In this document: in pieces, positions 1 through 9,328 of the stretch
How positions within the stretch are numbered: position 1 is the stretch's first letter
Layout of the letters: each line of letters starts with the position of its first letter
The notes under the pieces: generated by a model
What the model was told of the DNA's origin: nothing
The model's database searches: none
What the model saw: the letters and a program-made list of their open reading frames with translations, nothing else
Translations under genes and position numbers: made by a program
Assembly: GCA_944323755.1 (NCBI GenBank)
Contig: CALUTR010000003.1
Location: 62,001 to 126,000, forward strand
Source of the DNA: an uncultured Helicobacteraceae bacterium
Lineage (GTDB): Bacteria; Campylobacterota; Campylobacteria; Campylobacterales; Helicobacteraceae
Length of the DNA: 64,000 nucleotides
Direction of reading: 5' to 3'

Positions 1-138
1 CATTTCACAAAAACTCAAAAATATGTGTTTTTTTGCGGGTTTTTCTAGGATTGTTTGATTGTTTAGAAAATCAGTGATAATAATCTTGGAATCCCCAAAT
101 AGAAATAGCGGAAGCAGTGTTAGCAATATTTTTTTCAT
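1..138 (-). CDS. Periplasmic binding protein of an ABC uptake system (N-terminal fragment)
   Basis: Seen: an ATG at 138 opens a frame that runs off the left edge, so only 46 residues are visible. It starts MKKILLTLLPLFLFG, a signal peptide, followed by IIITDFLNNQTILEKPAKKH. That matches the usual N-terminus of Fe-siderophore/B12 binding proteins (PF01497: 'ITD..G..V.LP..P.RI.'). Context: it begins 19 bp after the stop of the TonB-dependent receptor on the same strand. The pair therefore probably forms an uptake operon, with the receptor bringing the ligand into the periplasm and this protein handing it to an ABC permease. The ligand cannot be determined from the fragment. Confidence 0.6.
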   Translation of the reverse strand, partial: MKKILLTLLPLFLFGDSKIIITDFLNNQTILEKPAKKHIFLSFCEM

Positions 139-157
139 TATTAGCCTTTAGTTTGTT

Positions 158-2362
158 TTATATATTATAATTAAAACTAAGGAAAAATGCTCTACCTGGT
201 GCTTTGTAATACGAATAATATCGTTGATTGAATAGATTTGTTATATCAAGATTAAGACTAAAATCGCTATTAAGATGCATTCCAACTCTTAGATCAAATA
301 TCGAATAAGAATCAATAGCGCCATATACATTTTTGATCGTATCTGAATTATCCGCATTCCTGTATGCTTTGCTTGCAAACTCATATCCTAAGCTTGTATA
401 TATTATTGAATCTTGTGAAAATAGATTCTTATATTCATAATACAATCCTATGTATGCTTTATGCTCTGGGATTGTTGGTAGCTTCTTTCCTATGCTGCTT
501 GGATTTAGGCTGTTTTTTAACATTTTTGAATCACTCCAAGTATATGCAATGTTAAATGTTATGTTATAAAATAATGTTTCTTTGTATGATATTTCTACGC
601 CTTGTATTCTAGCGCTACCAGCATTTTGATAACTATTTGTAGTATTGTCTTGGTATATTGCATTGCTTAAATATGTGTAAAAATAAAATATTTTAATTGG
701 ATTGTTTATTAGATCTTGCTCTATTCCTATATCAAAGCTTGTTGCATTTTCTGGCTTTAAATTAGGATTTCCAAGAATTGCTGTGCCATCATTTAGTATA
801 TGTGTTGAGAACATTTGTTTTAAAGTTGGCACTCTAAAGGCTTGTCCAATTGAAGCTTTTAGCAGTGTTCCATTAAATGGAATATAGTTTATGGATAGCT
901 TTGGTGAAAATGTAAATTTCTTATTACCTCTTGTTGGTAGGCTTAATCCATTGGTATCAATATTGTAGTAATTGTCGCCAATCCAGTAATCAACCCTACC
1001 ACCAATAGAGATTATCAATGAATGATTAAAAAATCTCATCGTTAAATCACCAAATGCACCGATAAAGTTAGAAACTCCACCACTTTTCCCTGCAAATGAT
1101 AATTTTTGACTATTTAGATTCTGCCAATTTGCAACATTAGCATTACTTATATCCATTGAGAGCATTTTGTAATCTGCCCCAAGCAATATGCTAAAAGCTT
1201 TATCAATTTGTATAGAATAAAATAAGTCAATAGCATTTTTTTGATGTCTTGTGTTTGTTTGTTTTGCGCTACCACCACTTGGTGTTGCATCTGCATTTGG
1301 TCCATTGTATGTATCAAATCCATCAAGCCTAGATATATTGAATTCTAGTGTTGAATTAGAAAAATAATGTTTATACTCAATTGCCTCTATGAATTGATTA
1401 TAATCTTCAACACCCATTCCACCTACATATGAATATGGTATATTGCCAGAGATTCCACCTGTGTTTGGCTTACCTATTGCATCTCCATAGTATGGATTCC
1501 CATCTTTATTAAGCAATGTTTGTTGATCTGTGTGCTTGTAATGAAAATTAGAGTAATGAAACAAGGCGCTTAATTCACCATTATCACCGATGTCTAATTG
1601 ACTTTTTAATCTAAAATCATGCGTTCCAAACGCCTGTCTTCCCATATCGCCAACTATATATCTTGTTTCGCCTGTATTTGACATACTTGGCATGTATCCA
1701 TTTACTCCATTTTGCATTGTTGCGCTCCACGCATCATCTGCTGCATAGCCCTTTGAAGTGCTAAACCCATAACTAGCTTTAATTTTAAAGCGTTGATTAA
1801 AATATGAATCACCAATTGAGAAAAACCCACGCACTAGATTTTGTGGTGCATTTTTGTCTTGCATTGGATTTCCATAACCAATGCTTGCTTTTATCGTTAG
1901 TTCATCATACATTTGTGTTATGAAATTTACAACGCCACCAAGCGCACCATTACCATAAATATTTGAAAAAGGTCCCCGCACAACCTCAACTCTATCTAAA
2001 TCAAATGCACTCATTGCTGTTAGCATTTTTGTATCATTGTTCATATCATTTATGCTTACACCATCTATTAGAATATTTGTGCCACCACTAATGCCCCTTA
2101 TTGTTATGGTATCAAATGTTTCTAGTCCTCTTCCTTTTGGAGTAATGATGCCTTCTGTGCTTCTTAGTGTATCGCTAAATTTTGCATTTGGTTGTTTTGC
2201 GATATCTGTTTTTGTTACTATGCTTATATTTCCAGAAGATTCCAAAGTAAGAGATGATGTCCTATTTGAAGTCGTGGTAATCTCACCTAAATCTACATCG
2301 CTTATATCATTGCCATATAATGCTAAAAATAAACATTGAATTATAAATATTTGTTTTGTCAT
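158..2362 (-). CDS. TonB-dependent outer-membrane receptor
   Basis: A 734-residue protein with a short signal-like N-terminus (MTKQIFIIQCLFLALYG). A plug domain follows at about residues 45-155, with the plug signatures TITIRGISGGTNILIDGVS and VEVVRGPFSNIYGNGALGGVVNF. The rest is a long beta-barrel rich in Tyr/Asn/Ser, ending in AFFLSFNYNI with alternating aromatic residues typical of an outer-membrane insertion signal. Length and order fit the family. The start at 2362 is supported by AAGG with a 6-nt spacer. Known: such receptors import iron complexes, cobalamin or similar ligands using TonB-ExbBD energy. Inferred: it is co-transcribed with the binding protein at the left edge. The substrate is not recognisable. 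Confidence 0.93.
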   Translation of the reverse strand: MTKQIFIIQCLFLALYGNDISDVDLGEITTTSNRTSSLTLESSGNISIVTKTDIAKQPNAKFSDTLRSTEGIITPKGRGLETFDTITIRGISGGTNILIDGVSINDMNNDTKMLTAMSAFDLDRVEVVRGPFSNIYGNGALGGVVNFITQMYDELTIKASIGYGNPMQDKNAPQNLVRGFFSIGDSYFNQRFKIKASYGFSTSKGYAADDAWSATMQNGVNGYMPSMSNTGETRYIVGDMGRQAFGTHDFRLKSQLDIGDNGELSALFHYSNFHYKHTDQQTLLNKDGNPYYGDAIGKPNTGGISGNIPYSYVGGMGVEDYNQFIEAIEYKHYFSNSTLEFNISRLDGFDTYNGPNADATPSGGSAKQTNTRHQKNAIDLFYSIQIDKAFSILLGADYKMLSMDISNANVANWQNLNSQKLSFAGKSGGVSNFIGAFGDLTMRFFNHSLIISIGGRVDYWIGDNYYNIDTNGLSLPTRGNKKFTFSPKLSINYIPFNGTLLKASIGQAFRVPTLKQMFSTHILNDGTAILGNPNLKPENATSFDIGIEQDLINNPIKIFYFYTYLSNAIYQDNTTNSYQNAGSARIQGVEISYKETLFYNITFNIAYTWSDSKMLKNSLNPSSIGKKLPTIPEHKAYIGLYYEYKNLFSQDSIIYTSLGYEFASKAYRNADNSDTIKNVYGAIDSYSIFDLRVGMHLNSDFSLNLDITNLFNQRYYSYYKAPGRAFFLSFNYNI

Positions 2363-2431
2363 ATATTACCTTTTTTGTAAGTAGTCCAAGTTTTATTTAG
2401 AGGTTATGTATTTTACAAAATTTAATTTTGT

Positions 2432-2437
2432 TACAAT
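2432..2437 (+). promoter_or_regulatory. Candidate sigma70 -10 box for the surface-sugar gene cluster
   Basis: TACAAT, preceded by a T-rich stretch, lies 39 bp before the chosen ATG at 2477 in the divergent gap between the receptor and the membrane glycosyltransferase-like gene. Campylobacterales promoters commonly have a good -10 and no clear -35. The call rests on sequence alone. Confidence 0.35.
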
Positions 2438-2476
2438 GTTTTAAATAAAGTGCATATTATTTTTGGAAGGCTATTT

Positions 2477-3967
2477 ATGGTTATTGTACATTACAAAAAG
2501 ATTGGGTTTTTGGCGCTGTTGTTTGTTTGGTTTTTGGTGTTAAATATATTGACACCACCGCAAGGTGATGATTGGAATTATATTTTATCAAATCGAGATT
2601 CTATGTTAAATAGCATAGATGTTTTTTTAAATTGGAATTCAAGACTTGGTGAATTTATATTTTCATCGTTTCTATCACAGCTTCCAGATTTTGTATTTGA
2701 TTTATTAAACTCCATTGTTGCTTGTAGTTTTGTGCTTTTATTCTTTTATGTTGTATTTTTGAGATTCCCAAGTAATTTATTTGATTTTAGTATTGTGGCG
2801 TTGTTTTTATTGCTTTTATTGTTGTTGATGTCTTTTGAAGAAGTATTTTTATGGGGTAGTGGAAGTCTTAATTATTTATGGGGGTTTTCTTTAAGTTTAT
2901 TATTTCTTATCCCATATAGGAAGCTAAATATCAAAATGGGGGGGGGTAGATATTGTATAATTTTTATATGTGGGTTTATTATTGGTATGTGGCATGAGAG
3001 CACTTCATCACTTCTTTTAGCATCTTTGGTTGTGTATCTAATTGCATTGAAATTTATATATAAAAAATCTATTCCATTGTGGTTTTATTTAGGTATTATT
3101 GGGCTTTTTATTGGTTTTTGTGTTTTATTTTTTTCTCCAGGTCAAAATAGCAGAATCTTAAATGAAGCTTCAAAATATGATTATTTAAGTATTCGTGATT
3201 TTTTGGCACTTGGTGTGCGTGATGGCATTGCTAGATTGAATATCGTTTTTCATAATACACTTAATCAGAATCCTTTATTTTTTCCTCTTTTTGCATTTAT
3301 TATCTCTTTTGTATATGCATTTTTAAATCAAATCAAAAGTAGAATCTCTTGTATAGCGGTATTGTTTGTTTCATTTGTATTATTTTTATTAATCTTGGTG
3401 GAGTTTCCACTGCTTGCATATTTAATCATTTTTGCTATGTTTGTATATATTTACATTAAAAGCAAGGATAGTAGATTTTTAATTTGTGCGCTTTGTTTAA
3501 GTTTTTATTTTTTGAGTATCTTAAGCACATTTCAACTTTTAAATTTACCATTTCGATCAAGGTCATTAGGCGTTTTACTGCTTGTTGTTACTATTTTAAT
3601 ATTAAGTAAAAATTATCTAATAAACAAAAAGATACAATACGCAACTCTTGTAATTTCTTTGTCTTATTTTTCGTATGTTTGTTATTCTTATTATGATTTA
3701 AATGTAAAATGGAATAATTTAATTAATATAGTAAATAATGCAAAAGATAATTACAAAGGCAAGCAAGAAATCATCTATGGCAAGATTATGAATGTTTATG
3801 ATGTGGAATATATGGGATATGGCATTGATTTGGCTATTCCAAAAGATGAATATAGCTTTAGCTATAAAGGATTTAGTCAATGGTGGCGTCTAAGTAATGA
3901 TATTAATAATGATATAAATCAGTCCTATGCATTTATTTTTAAAATAAGAAGCATTCATTTAGAGTGA
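2477..3967 (+). CDS. Polytopic membrane protein, GT-C-like (DUF6056-type), phase-variable candidate
   Basis: About 496 residues with roughly ten to twelve hydrophobic segments. The first loop carries GDDWNY and W-N-S-R-L-G-E-F, the acidic 'DDW...GR/SRLG' pattern of DUF6056/GT-C-type glycosyltransferase-like proteins. The ATG at 2477 is preferred over an in-frame GTG at 2450 because GGAAGG sits 6 nt upstream. The coding sequence contains nine consecutive G bases (2938-2946, encoding M-G-G-G-R), so slippage would shift the frame about a third of the way through. Neighbours downstream are a sugar aminotransferase and an oxidoreductase, which suggests a role in surface polysaccharide or glycan decoration. 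The family assignment is from motif memory and the acceptor is unknown. Confidence 0.7.
   Translation: MVIVHYKKIGFLALLFVWFLVLNILTPPQGDDWNYILSNRDSMLNSIDVFLNWNSRLGEFIFSSFLSQLPDFVFDLLNSIVACSFVLLFFYVVFLRFPSNLFDFSIVALFLLLLLLLMSFEEVFLWGSGSLNYLWGFSLSLLFLIPYRKLNIKMGGGRYCIIFICGFIIGMWHESTSSLLLASLVVYLIALKFIYKKSIPLWFYLGIIGLFIGFCVLFFSPGQNSRILNEASKYDYLSIRDFLALGVRDGIARLNIVFHNTLNQNPLFFPLFAFIISFVYAFLNQIKSRISCIAVLFVSFVLFLLILVEFPLLAYLIIFAMFVYIYIKSKDSRFLICALCLSFYFLSILSTFQLLNLPFRSRSLGVLLLVVTILILSKNYLINKKIQYATLVISLSYFSYVCYSYYDLNVKWNNLINIVNNAKDNYKGKQEIIYGKIMNVYDVEYMGYGIDLAIPKDEYSFSYKGFSQWWRLSNDINNDINQSYAFIFKIRSIHLE
2938..2946 (+). repeat. Homopolymeric G9 tract inside a coding region
   Basis: Nine consecutive G bases within the GT-C-like membrane protein gene. 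The present length keeps the frame open. Tracts of this kind are the standard phase-variation switch in Campylobacter and Helicobacter surface-structure genes. Confidence 0.9.
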
Positions 3968-4026
3968 ATCCGTATCTAATAAAGCATTTTTAGATATTAT
4001 TAGTTTTTTAAAATTAAGTGGTGAAA

Positions 4027-5115
4027 ATGGAATTTATCAATTTAAAAGCACAATATAGTGAATATAAAACTGAAATCAATCATAAAATATTAGAAATATT
4101 AGAATCTTCAAAGTTTATAATGGGTGATTATGTTAGCGATTTTGAGGTAAGTTTAGCTAATTATACTAATAGTAAAAATGCTATCGCTTGTAGCAGTGGG
4201 ACAGATGCATTGCTGTTAGCATTGATGGCACTTGATGTAAAGAGTGGTGATGAAGTGATAACATCGCCATTTAGCTTTATTGCAAGTGTTGAGGCTATAT
4301 TGCTACTTGGTGCTAAGCCTATTTTTGTTGATATTGATGAGAGGACATACAATCTAAATCCAACACTTTTAAATGATGCAATCACAGAGAAAACAAAGGC
4401 AATCATTCCTGTTTCTATGTTTGGTCAAATGGCTGATTTGATTGAGATAAATAAAATTGCAGGCACTATTCCTGTGATAGAAGATGCGGCACAGAGCTTT
4501 GGGGCGAGTATTATTTATGGTGATAATGAATATAAATCTTGCAATTCGACTCTAATAGCTACAACGAGCTTTTTCCCAAGTAAGCCACTTGGCGCGTATG
4601 GTGATGGCGGTGCAGTTTTTTGTAATAATGATGAATTGGCACAAAAAATAAGATGGCTTTTAAATCACGGACAAACAAAGCGATACAATCATAGCTATGT
4701 TGGGCTTAATGCTAGGCTTGATGCATTGCAAGCTGGAATCTTAGATGTAAAATTGAAATATTTAGATAGAGAAATTATCCTAAGAGATGAGAAGGCGCAA
4801 TATTATAATAACAACTTAAAAGGTGTTGTTACTCCATTTATAAAAGATGGCTACAAAAGTGTGTATGCGCAGTATTCTATACGATGTAGTGATAGAAAGA
4901 GAGCGATTGAGAGAATGAAACGTTGCAATATACCTTATGCTATACATTATCCAATACCACTTCATTTACAAGAAGTAATGCAGAATGTTGGATCATATAA
5001 AAAAGGCGATTTTGAAATTAGTGAAATGGTGTGTGATGAGATTTTATCGCTTCCATTTAGTCCTTTTGTAACGACAAAAGAGCAAGATCAAGTTATAGAG
5101 TGTATAAATGAATAA
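4027..5115 (+). CDS. DegT/DnrJ/EryC1-family PLP-dependent sugar aminotransferase
   Basis: About 362 residues. The fold-type I aminotransferase signatures are clear: CSSGTDALLLALMAL (phosphate-binding loop), VIEDAAQSFGA (the Asp that contacts the pyridine nitrogen) and SFFPSKPLGAYGDGGA, in which the Lys is the Schiff-base residue. Then come NHGQTKRYNHSYVGLNARLDALQAG and a C-terminal domain. Known: such enzymes transfer an amino group to a keto-sugar nucleotide. With the Gfo/Idh oxidoreductase overlapping its end, the pair resembles WbpE/WbpB-type modules that make 3-amino sugars (UDP-3-keto-GlcNAcA route); this is inference. ATG 4027 is chosen; in-frame GTG codons at 4018 and 4021 are alternatives. 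Confidence 0.88.
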   Translation: MEFINLKAQYSEYKTEINHKILEILESSKFIMGDYVSDFEVSLANYTNSKNAIACSSGTDALLLALMALDVKSGDEVITSPFSFIASVEAILLLGAKPIFVDIDERTYNLNPTLLNDAITEKTKAIIPVSMFGQMADLIEINKIAGTIPVIEDAAQSFGASIIYGDNEYKSCNSTLIATTSFFPSKPLGAYGDGGAVFCNNDELAQKIRWLLNHGQTKRYNHSYVGLNARLDALQAGILDVKLKYLDREIILRDEKAQYYNNNLKGVVTPFIKDGYKSVYAQYSIRCSDRKRAIERMKRCNIPYAIHYPIPLHLQEVMQNVGSYKKGDFEISEMVCDEILSLPFSPFVTTKEQDQVIECINE

Positions 5116-6067
5116 AATAGTAAAAATTGCATTACTTGGTATTGGCAAGATGGGGCAAAATCATCTTAGAATCTTAACTATGCTAAAAGATGTAGAAATT
5201 GTTTTTATATACGATATTAATGAAAATGCTTGTAAAGAAATAGCAAAAAAATTTAATGTAAAAGTGTCAAATGATTTAGATTCTGATTTGCCAAAATGTG
5301 ATGGTGTGATAATTGTAACTCCAACTTTTACGCATTTTGATTATATTAATAAAGTTAGTGATTATGTGAAAAATATTTTTGTAGAAAAGCCTTTGACAAA
5401 TACCTTAGAATCATCGCAAATTATATTGGATTTGGCTAAGCAAAAGGGTGGAGGGCTTAATATCCAAGTTGGATTTATTGAGCGATATAATCCAGCAATT
5501 ATCACTTTGAAAAATATTTTGCATAATACACATAAAATAATTAATATTGATTTGATTAGAACAAACAAAATGAGTAATAGGATAACAGATGTCGATGTAA
5601 TTATTGATCTAATGATACATGATATTGATCTAGCACTTAATCTAAATGGAGAGATTGATGATATATATGCTCAAGGCGTAGTGATGAATGGTATGATTGA
5701 ATACGCACGCGCTGTGCTTACGCATAAAAATGGTGCTTTTTCAAATATCGTTGCAAGTAGAATCACAGAAAAAAGAATTAGACAAATAAGTATTACAACT
5801 GATAGTGAATACATTGATTGTAATTTATTAAGTAAAGAGGTATTTGTTAATAAGCAAAGTGTAGAGCAGAGATTTGGTAATGTATCAATAAGTTCAAATA
5901 CAGAGACAATAGAAGTGAGGGCACAAGAATCATTGCTTTTAGAGTTGATTGACTTTATAGCATTATGCAAAGGTGATGATGCAAAAAACCACATTCCAAA
6001 CCAATACGATGGTATGATGGCTATGAAAGTTGCATATAAAATACAAGAGCAAATTCATAATAAATAG
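5108..6067 (+). CDS. Gfo/Idh/MocA-family NAD(P)-dependent oxidoreductase
   Basis: A 319-residue protein. The N-terminal Rossmann motif is ALLGIGKMGQNHLRIL and the family EKP motif is in FVEKPLTN, where the Lys is catalytic. The C-terminal alpha/beta domain contains GFIERYNPAI and IHDIDLALNL, with a His-x-x-Asp. Its start overlaps the aminotransferase stop by 8 bp, so the two are translationally coupled. Inferred: it oxidises a sugar nucleotide to supply the keto group for the aminotransferase, in the manner of WbpB/WlbA. The exact sugar cannot be told. Confidence 0.85.
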   Translation: MNKIVKIALLGIGKMGQNHLRILTMLKDVEIVFIYDINENACKEIAKKFNVKVSNDLDSDLPKCDGVIIVTPTFTHFDYINKVSDYVKNIFVEKPLTNTLESSQIILDLAKQKGGGLNIQVGFIERYNPAIITLKNILHNTHKIINIDLIRTNKMSNRITDVDVIIDLMIHDIDLALNLNGEIDDIYAQGVVMNGMIEYARAVLTHKNGAFSNIVASRITEKRIRQISITTDSEYIDCNLLSKEVFVNKQSVEQRFGNVSISSNTETIEVRAQESLLLELIDFIALCKGDDAKNHIPNQYDGMMAMKVAYKIQEQIHNK

Positions 6068-6072
6068 TAAAT

Positions 6073-6786
6073 CTATTGCACTTTTGTTTTCTTTAATATT
6101 ACTTTTACTGTGATAAGATAAAAATATCTAATAATTCCAAATAATATATATGAGCTAATTAATACAAATATACTCTCCATCGGGTGAATAAACAATATAG
6201 CAAGTGTGATTACAAGCAAGATAAAATTAGAGAGTTTCCATTTTATGTGTTTAAAATTTGGATAACGCACATTGCTAACCATAAGGATCCCAACAATAAA
6301 TGATACAAACAATAAATATATTAAGTAGTTTGTAAAAAAATCATATTTAACATCTAATACAATCATAGTTGCTACAAAAATTGCAGCAGAGGGTATTGGA
6401 AGTCCAATAAAGTATTTACTAGATTCCACGCTTGTTGTTACATTGAATCTAGCAAGTCTAATTGCGCCAAATACAACAAAAAGGCAGCTTACCATAGCAC
6501 CAAAACGACCATAATATTGACCAATTGAGAAGTATAATAAAATAGCAGGTGCGCAACCAAAGGCTATTACATCGCAAAGTGAATCAAACTCAACGCCAAA
6601 CTTGCTTGCTGTATTTGTCATTCGCGCTACTCTACCATCAAGACCATCTAAAATCATTGATATAATCACAAGCCAACAAGCTAACTCTATCCTATCTTTT
6701 GAAGCATATATGATGCTTAGTACGCCTAAAAATGCACTCGTTGCTGTGAATAAATTTGGAATGATAAATAATGGATTGATTTTCAC
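6073..6786 (-). CDS. pssA: CDP-diacylglycerol-serine O-phosphatidyltransferase
   Basis: A polytopic membrane enzyme with the CDP-alcohol phosphatidyltransferase motif in the order D-G-L-D-G-R-V-A-R ... G-V-E-F-D-S-L-C-D (D-G-x2-A-R-x8-G-x3-D-x3-D). It makes phosphatidylserine, the precursor of phosphatidylethanolamine. A GTG at 6786 has AGGAA 4 nt upstream and gives VKINPLFIIPNLFTA. An in-frame GTG at 6798 is the alternative and sits on top of that SD. It lies directly after the psd-like gene and ftsH on the same strand, an arrangement I also recall from Campylobacter jejuni. Confidence 0.93.
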   Translation of the reverse strand: MKINPLFIIPNLFTATSAFLGVLSIIYASKDRIELACWLVIISMILDGLDGRVARMTNTASKFGVEFDSLCDVIAFGCAPAILLYFSIGQYYGRFGAMVSCLFVVFGAIRLARFNVTTSVESSKYFIGLPIPSAAIFVATMIVLDVKYDFFTNYLIYLLFVSFIVGILMVSNVRYPNFKHIKWKLSNFILLVITLAILFIHPMESIFVLISSYILFGIIRYFYLITVKVILKKTKVQ

Positions 6787-6804
6787 AATGTTCCTCACTT
6801 GTTT

Positions 6805-7437
6805 TTAATAAAGCTTCCCAATTAAGCTCTGTCCAGCAATGATGCTATCGCCTTTTTGAACTTTGATATTGCAAGGTGTATGTATCGTTAGAAATAAGAA
6901 TCCATATTTCATAAATCCGATTCTATCGCCCGCAAATGCTAGATTTGTATCATATATACTTACTTTGTTCCATATTTCAGGGAGTAGCTTTATTGAATAT
7001 ATGATATTGCTATTTTTGATACCATTAATGCAGTGCCTAGTATTTAATACTTCCTTTAGAGTTGCTTCATTGCTTTTGATAAATAATCCGTGTTTATATA
7101 TGGCATCTATGGAATCTATAAACATCGGTGTTCTTAAAATTCCAACATCAAAAATATTAATTTCTATTTTTAGTGTTATTTCATTTTGTGAAGTAGTAAT
7201 ATCTCTTATAACACCATCACAAGGTGCTATAATCATATCTTCTTTGCGATATTCTGCTATTCTTTCTGGATTTCTGAAAACCACAATAAAAAATAAACAT
7301 ATAATAAAAAAAAATAAAGCTAAAATATCTAAATGTATAAAAATGCAAAGTAAGATTAAAGTTCCACTAAGCAAAACAGGTTTCATACCCTCTTTTGCTA
7401 TGATTTGATTTGTTGTTTGTTCTGTTTTATTCATCAT
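6805..7437 (-). CDS. Phosphatidylserine decarboxylase-related membrane protein, lacking the pyruvoyl-forming serine
   Basis: A 210-residue protein with two adjacent N-terminal hydrophobic segments, then FRNPER and a C-terminal barrel-like region ending in GQSLIGKLY. It aligns with the short (archaetidylserine-type) decarboxylase family. In active members the motif is G-x-x-G-x-I/M-x-F-G-S-R, and cleavage at Gly-Ser creates the pyruvoyl group. Here the sequence is GDRIGFMKYGFLFLTIHTP, so the Ser is replaced by Phe. Seen directly: the codons are GGA TTC. Inferred: autocleavage is unlikely and the protein may be a non-catalytic paralogue. Its start overlaps the ftsH stop by 11 bp. A canonical psd presumably exists elsewhere. 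Confidence 0.75.
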   Translation of the reverse strand: MMNKTEQTTNQIIAKEGMKPVLLSGTLILLCIFIHLDILALFFFIICLFFIVVFRNPERIAEYRKEDMIIAPCDGVIRDITTSQNEITLKIEINIFDVGILRTPMFIDSIDAIYKHGLFIKSNEATLKEVLNTRHCINGIKNSNIIYSIKLLPEIWNKVSIYDTNLAFAGDRIGFMKYGFLFLTIHTPCNIKVQKGDSIIAGQSLIGKLY

Positions 7438-9328
7438 CTGCTTGTTCGCGTGCTATGAGTCTAGTTGGTAGATTATTTTTTTCTTCAAATTCGGCGATGA
7501 TTTCTCTAACTCTGCTTCCATCGATTACTTCTTTTTCAAATAATTCTTTTACCATTAATTCTATAGCTTCTTTGTAGTCATTTAGTGTTTGTTTTACAAA
7601 GTTGTAGCGATCATTTAGAGTTGTTTTGATAAATGTATCCATTTCTTCAGCGGTTTTTTCGCTAAATTCTCTTTGAGAGCCCAATCCGCCACCTAGGAAG
7701 TTATTACGTGGCTTTTCTAATACCATTAATCCACTTACATCAGTCATTCCATAATAGCTAATCATTGATTTTATGATATCTGTAGCCCTTTCTAAATCAT
7801 TGCTAGCACCTGTTGAGATTTCACCTATAAATACATCTTCAGCAGCCCTTCCACTAAGCAATACATCGACTTCAGCTATTAATTCGTGTTTTTGCATTAA
7901 ATATCTATTTTCTTCAGGTGTATGTAGTGTATATCCAAGTGCTGCCATTCCACGAGGTATAATGGATACTTTATTGACTTTGCTTGCTCCTTTTGTCATT
8001 TCTGCTATAACAGCATGTCCGCTTTCGTGATATGCTACGATTTTCTTTTCTTTAGGTGAGATTCTTCGAGATTTTTTCTCTAAGCCAGCAATGCTTCTTT
8101 CTACCGCTTCTCTAAAATCTTGTTGTGATACTTCTTGTTTATTGGCGCGTCCTGCAAGTAATGCTGCTTCATTGATGATATTTGCCAAATCAGCCCCTGC
8201 TAACCCAGCAGTCAGTTTTGCTATTTCTTGTAAATCAACATCTCTATTTAACTTTACTGATTTTATATGAACCTTTAAAATATCCACTCTTCCATTAAAA
8301 TCTGGTTTATCAACCAAAACTTGCCTATCAAATCTACCTGGTCTTAGAAGCGCTGGATCAAGCACTTCAGGTCTATTTGTGGCTGCTAATACAATTACTG
8401 GAGAGCTATCAGAGTTAAAGCCGTCCATTTCTGCTAGAAGTTGATTTAGCGTTTGTTCTCTTTCATCATTACCACTTATCATACCTCCTGCAGCTCGTGA
8501 TTTACCTATAGCGTCAATTTCATCTATGAATATAATACTTGGTGCTTCTTTTTTTGCCATCTCAAACAAATCTCTTACTCTGCTTGCCCCAAGTCCAACA
8601 AACATCTCAATAAAACTACTTCCACTCATTGAAAAAAATGGTACATTTGCTTCACCTGCAACAGCTTTTGCAAGTAATGTTTTACCCGTGCCTGGAGGTC
8701 CAACAAGTAGCACACCTTTTGGGATTTTTGCACCAATGCTTGCATATCTATCTGGATATTTTAGAAAATCAACAATTTCTACAACTTCTTCTTTTGCCTC
8801 CTTATTTCCTGCCATATCATCGAATCTTACCTTTGGTTTTTCTGCATTCACAAGCTTTTTTGCATTACCCATACCAAAGATACCATTACCCATATTTTTT
8901 TGCATTCTATTTGCCATAAACATCCATAAAGCAAGGATTATAAATACAGGCAACAACCAACCAAGCATATCTGTAAACCAGTTTGTTTCACTAAAGCCGC
9001 TATATGGTATTTGTTTAGAATCTAAAAGTGGAACAAGTGAGCTATCATTTACTTTTCTAGCAGTATATAACATCTTCTGCCCATCTTTATTGCCCTGTGC
9101 GCGTATGATAGTTTGCCCTATGCTTACTTGATCGACTTCTTTATTTTCTATTAATTGTTTTAATTCATAGTAGCTTATAGTTTGTGCGATACCACCGCTT
9201 AAAACAGATCCACCAGGTGAAAATATCTTGAATATTAAAATAACAACAACCGTGAAAATAGCAAAAATTAATAGTGGATTCCCGCCTATTGGATTATTTG
9301 GCTTGTTGTTTGAATTATTGTTTTTCAT
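7427..9328 (-). CDS. ftsH: ATP-dependent zinc metalloprotease FtsH
   Basis: A 633-residue membrane-anchored AAA+ protease. Two TM segments flank a periplasmic domain (about residues 20-40 and 115-138). The AAA module has Walker A GPPGTGKT (about 209-216), Walker [12 protein letters not shown], and the second-region-of-homology arginines in [19 protein letters not shown]. The zinc site HESGH is at about 433-437. It degrades misfolded membrane proteins and regulatory substrates. The start at 9328 has AAGGAG with a 5-nt spacer, and the start overlaps the prmA stop by 14 bp. Length and motif order are canonical. Confidence 0.98.
   Translation of the reverse strand: MKNNNSNNKPNNPIGGNPLLIFAIFTVVVILIFKIFSPGGSVLSGGIAQTISYYELKQLIENKEVDQVSIGQTIIRAQGNKDGQKMLYTARKVNDSSLVPLLDSKQIPYSGFSETNWFTDMLGWLLPVFIILALWMFMANRMQKNMGNGIFGMGNAKKLVNAEKPKVRFDDMAGNKEAKEEVVEIVDFLKYPDRYASIGAKIPKGVLLVGPPGTGKTLLAKAVAGEANVPFFSMSGSSFIEMFVGLGASRVRDLFEMAKKEAPSIIFIDEIDAIGKSRAAGGMISGNDEREQTLNQLLAEMDGFNSDSSPVIVLAATNRPEVLDPALLRPGRFDRQVLVDKPDFNGRVDILKVHIKSVKLNRDVDLQEIAKLTAGLAGADLANIINEAALLAGRANKQEVSQQDFREAVERSIAGLEKKSRRISPKEKKIVAYHESGHAVIAEMTKGASKVNKVSIIPRGMAALGYTLHTPEENRYLMQKHELIAEVDVLLSGRAAEDVFIGEISTGASNDLERATDIIKSMISYYGMTDVSGLMVLEKPRNNFLGGGLGSQREFSEKTAEEMDTFIKTTLNDRYNFVKQTLNDYKEAIELMVKELFEKEVIDGSRVREIIAEFEEKNNLPTRLIAREQADDE

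Noticed and set aside
6863..7408. 181-codon plus-strand frame opposite the psd-like gene
   Set aside because: Antisense shadow of a clearly homologous gene.
8526..9131. 201-codon plus-strand frame opposite ftsH
   Set aside because: Shadow of the ftsH coding sequence; no SD and no protein-like motifs.
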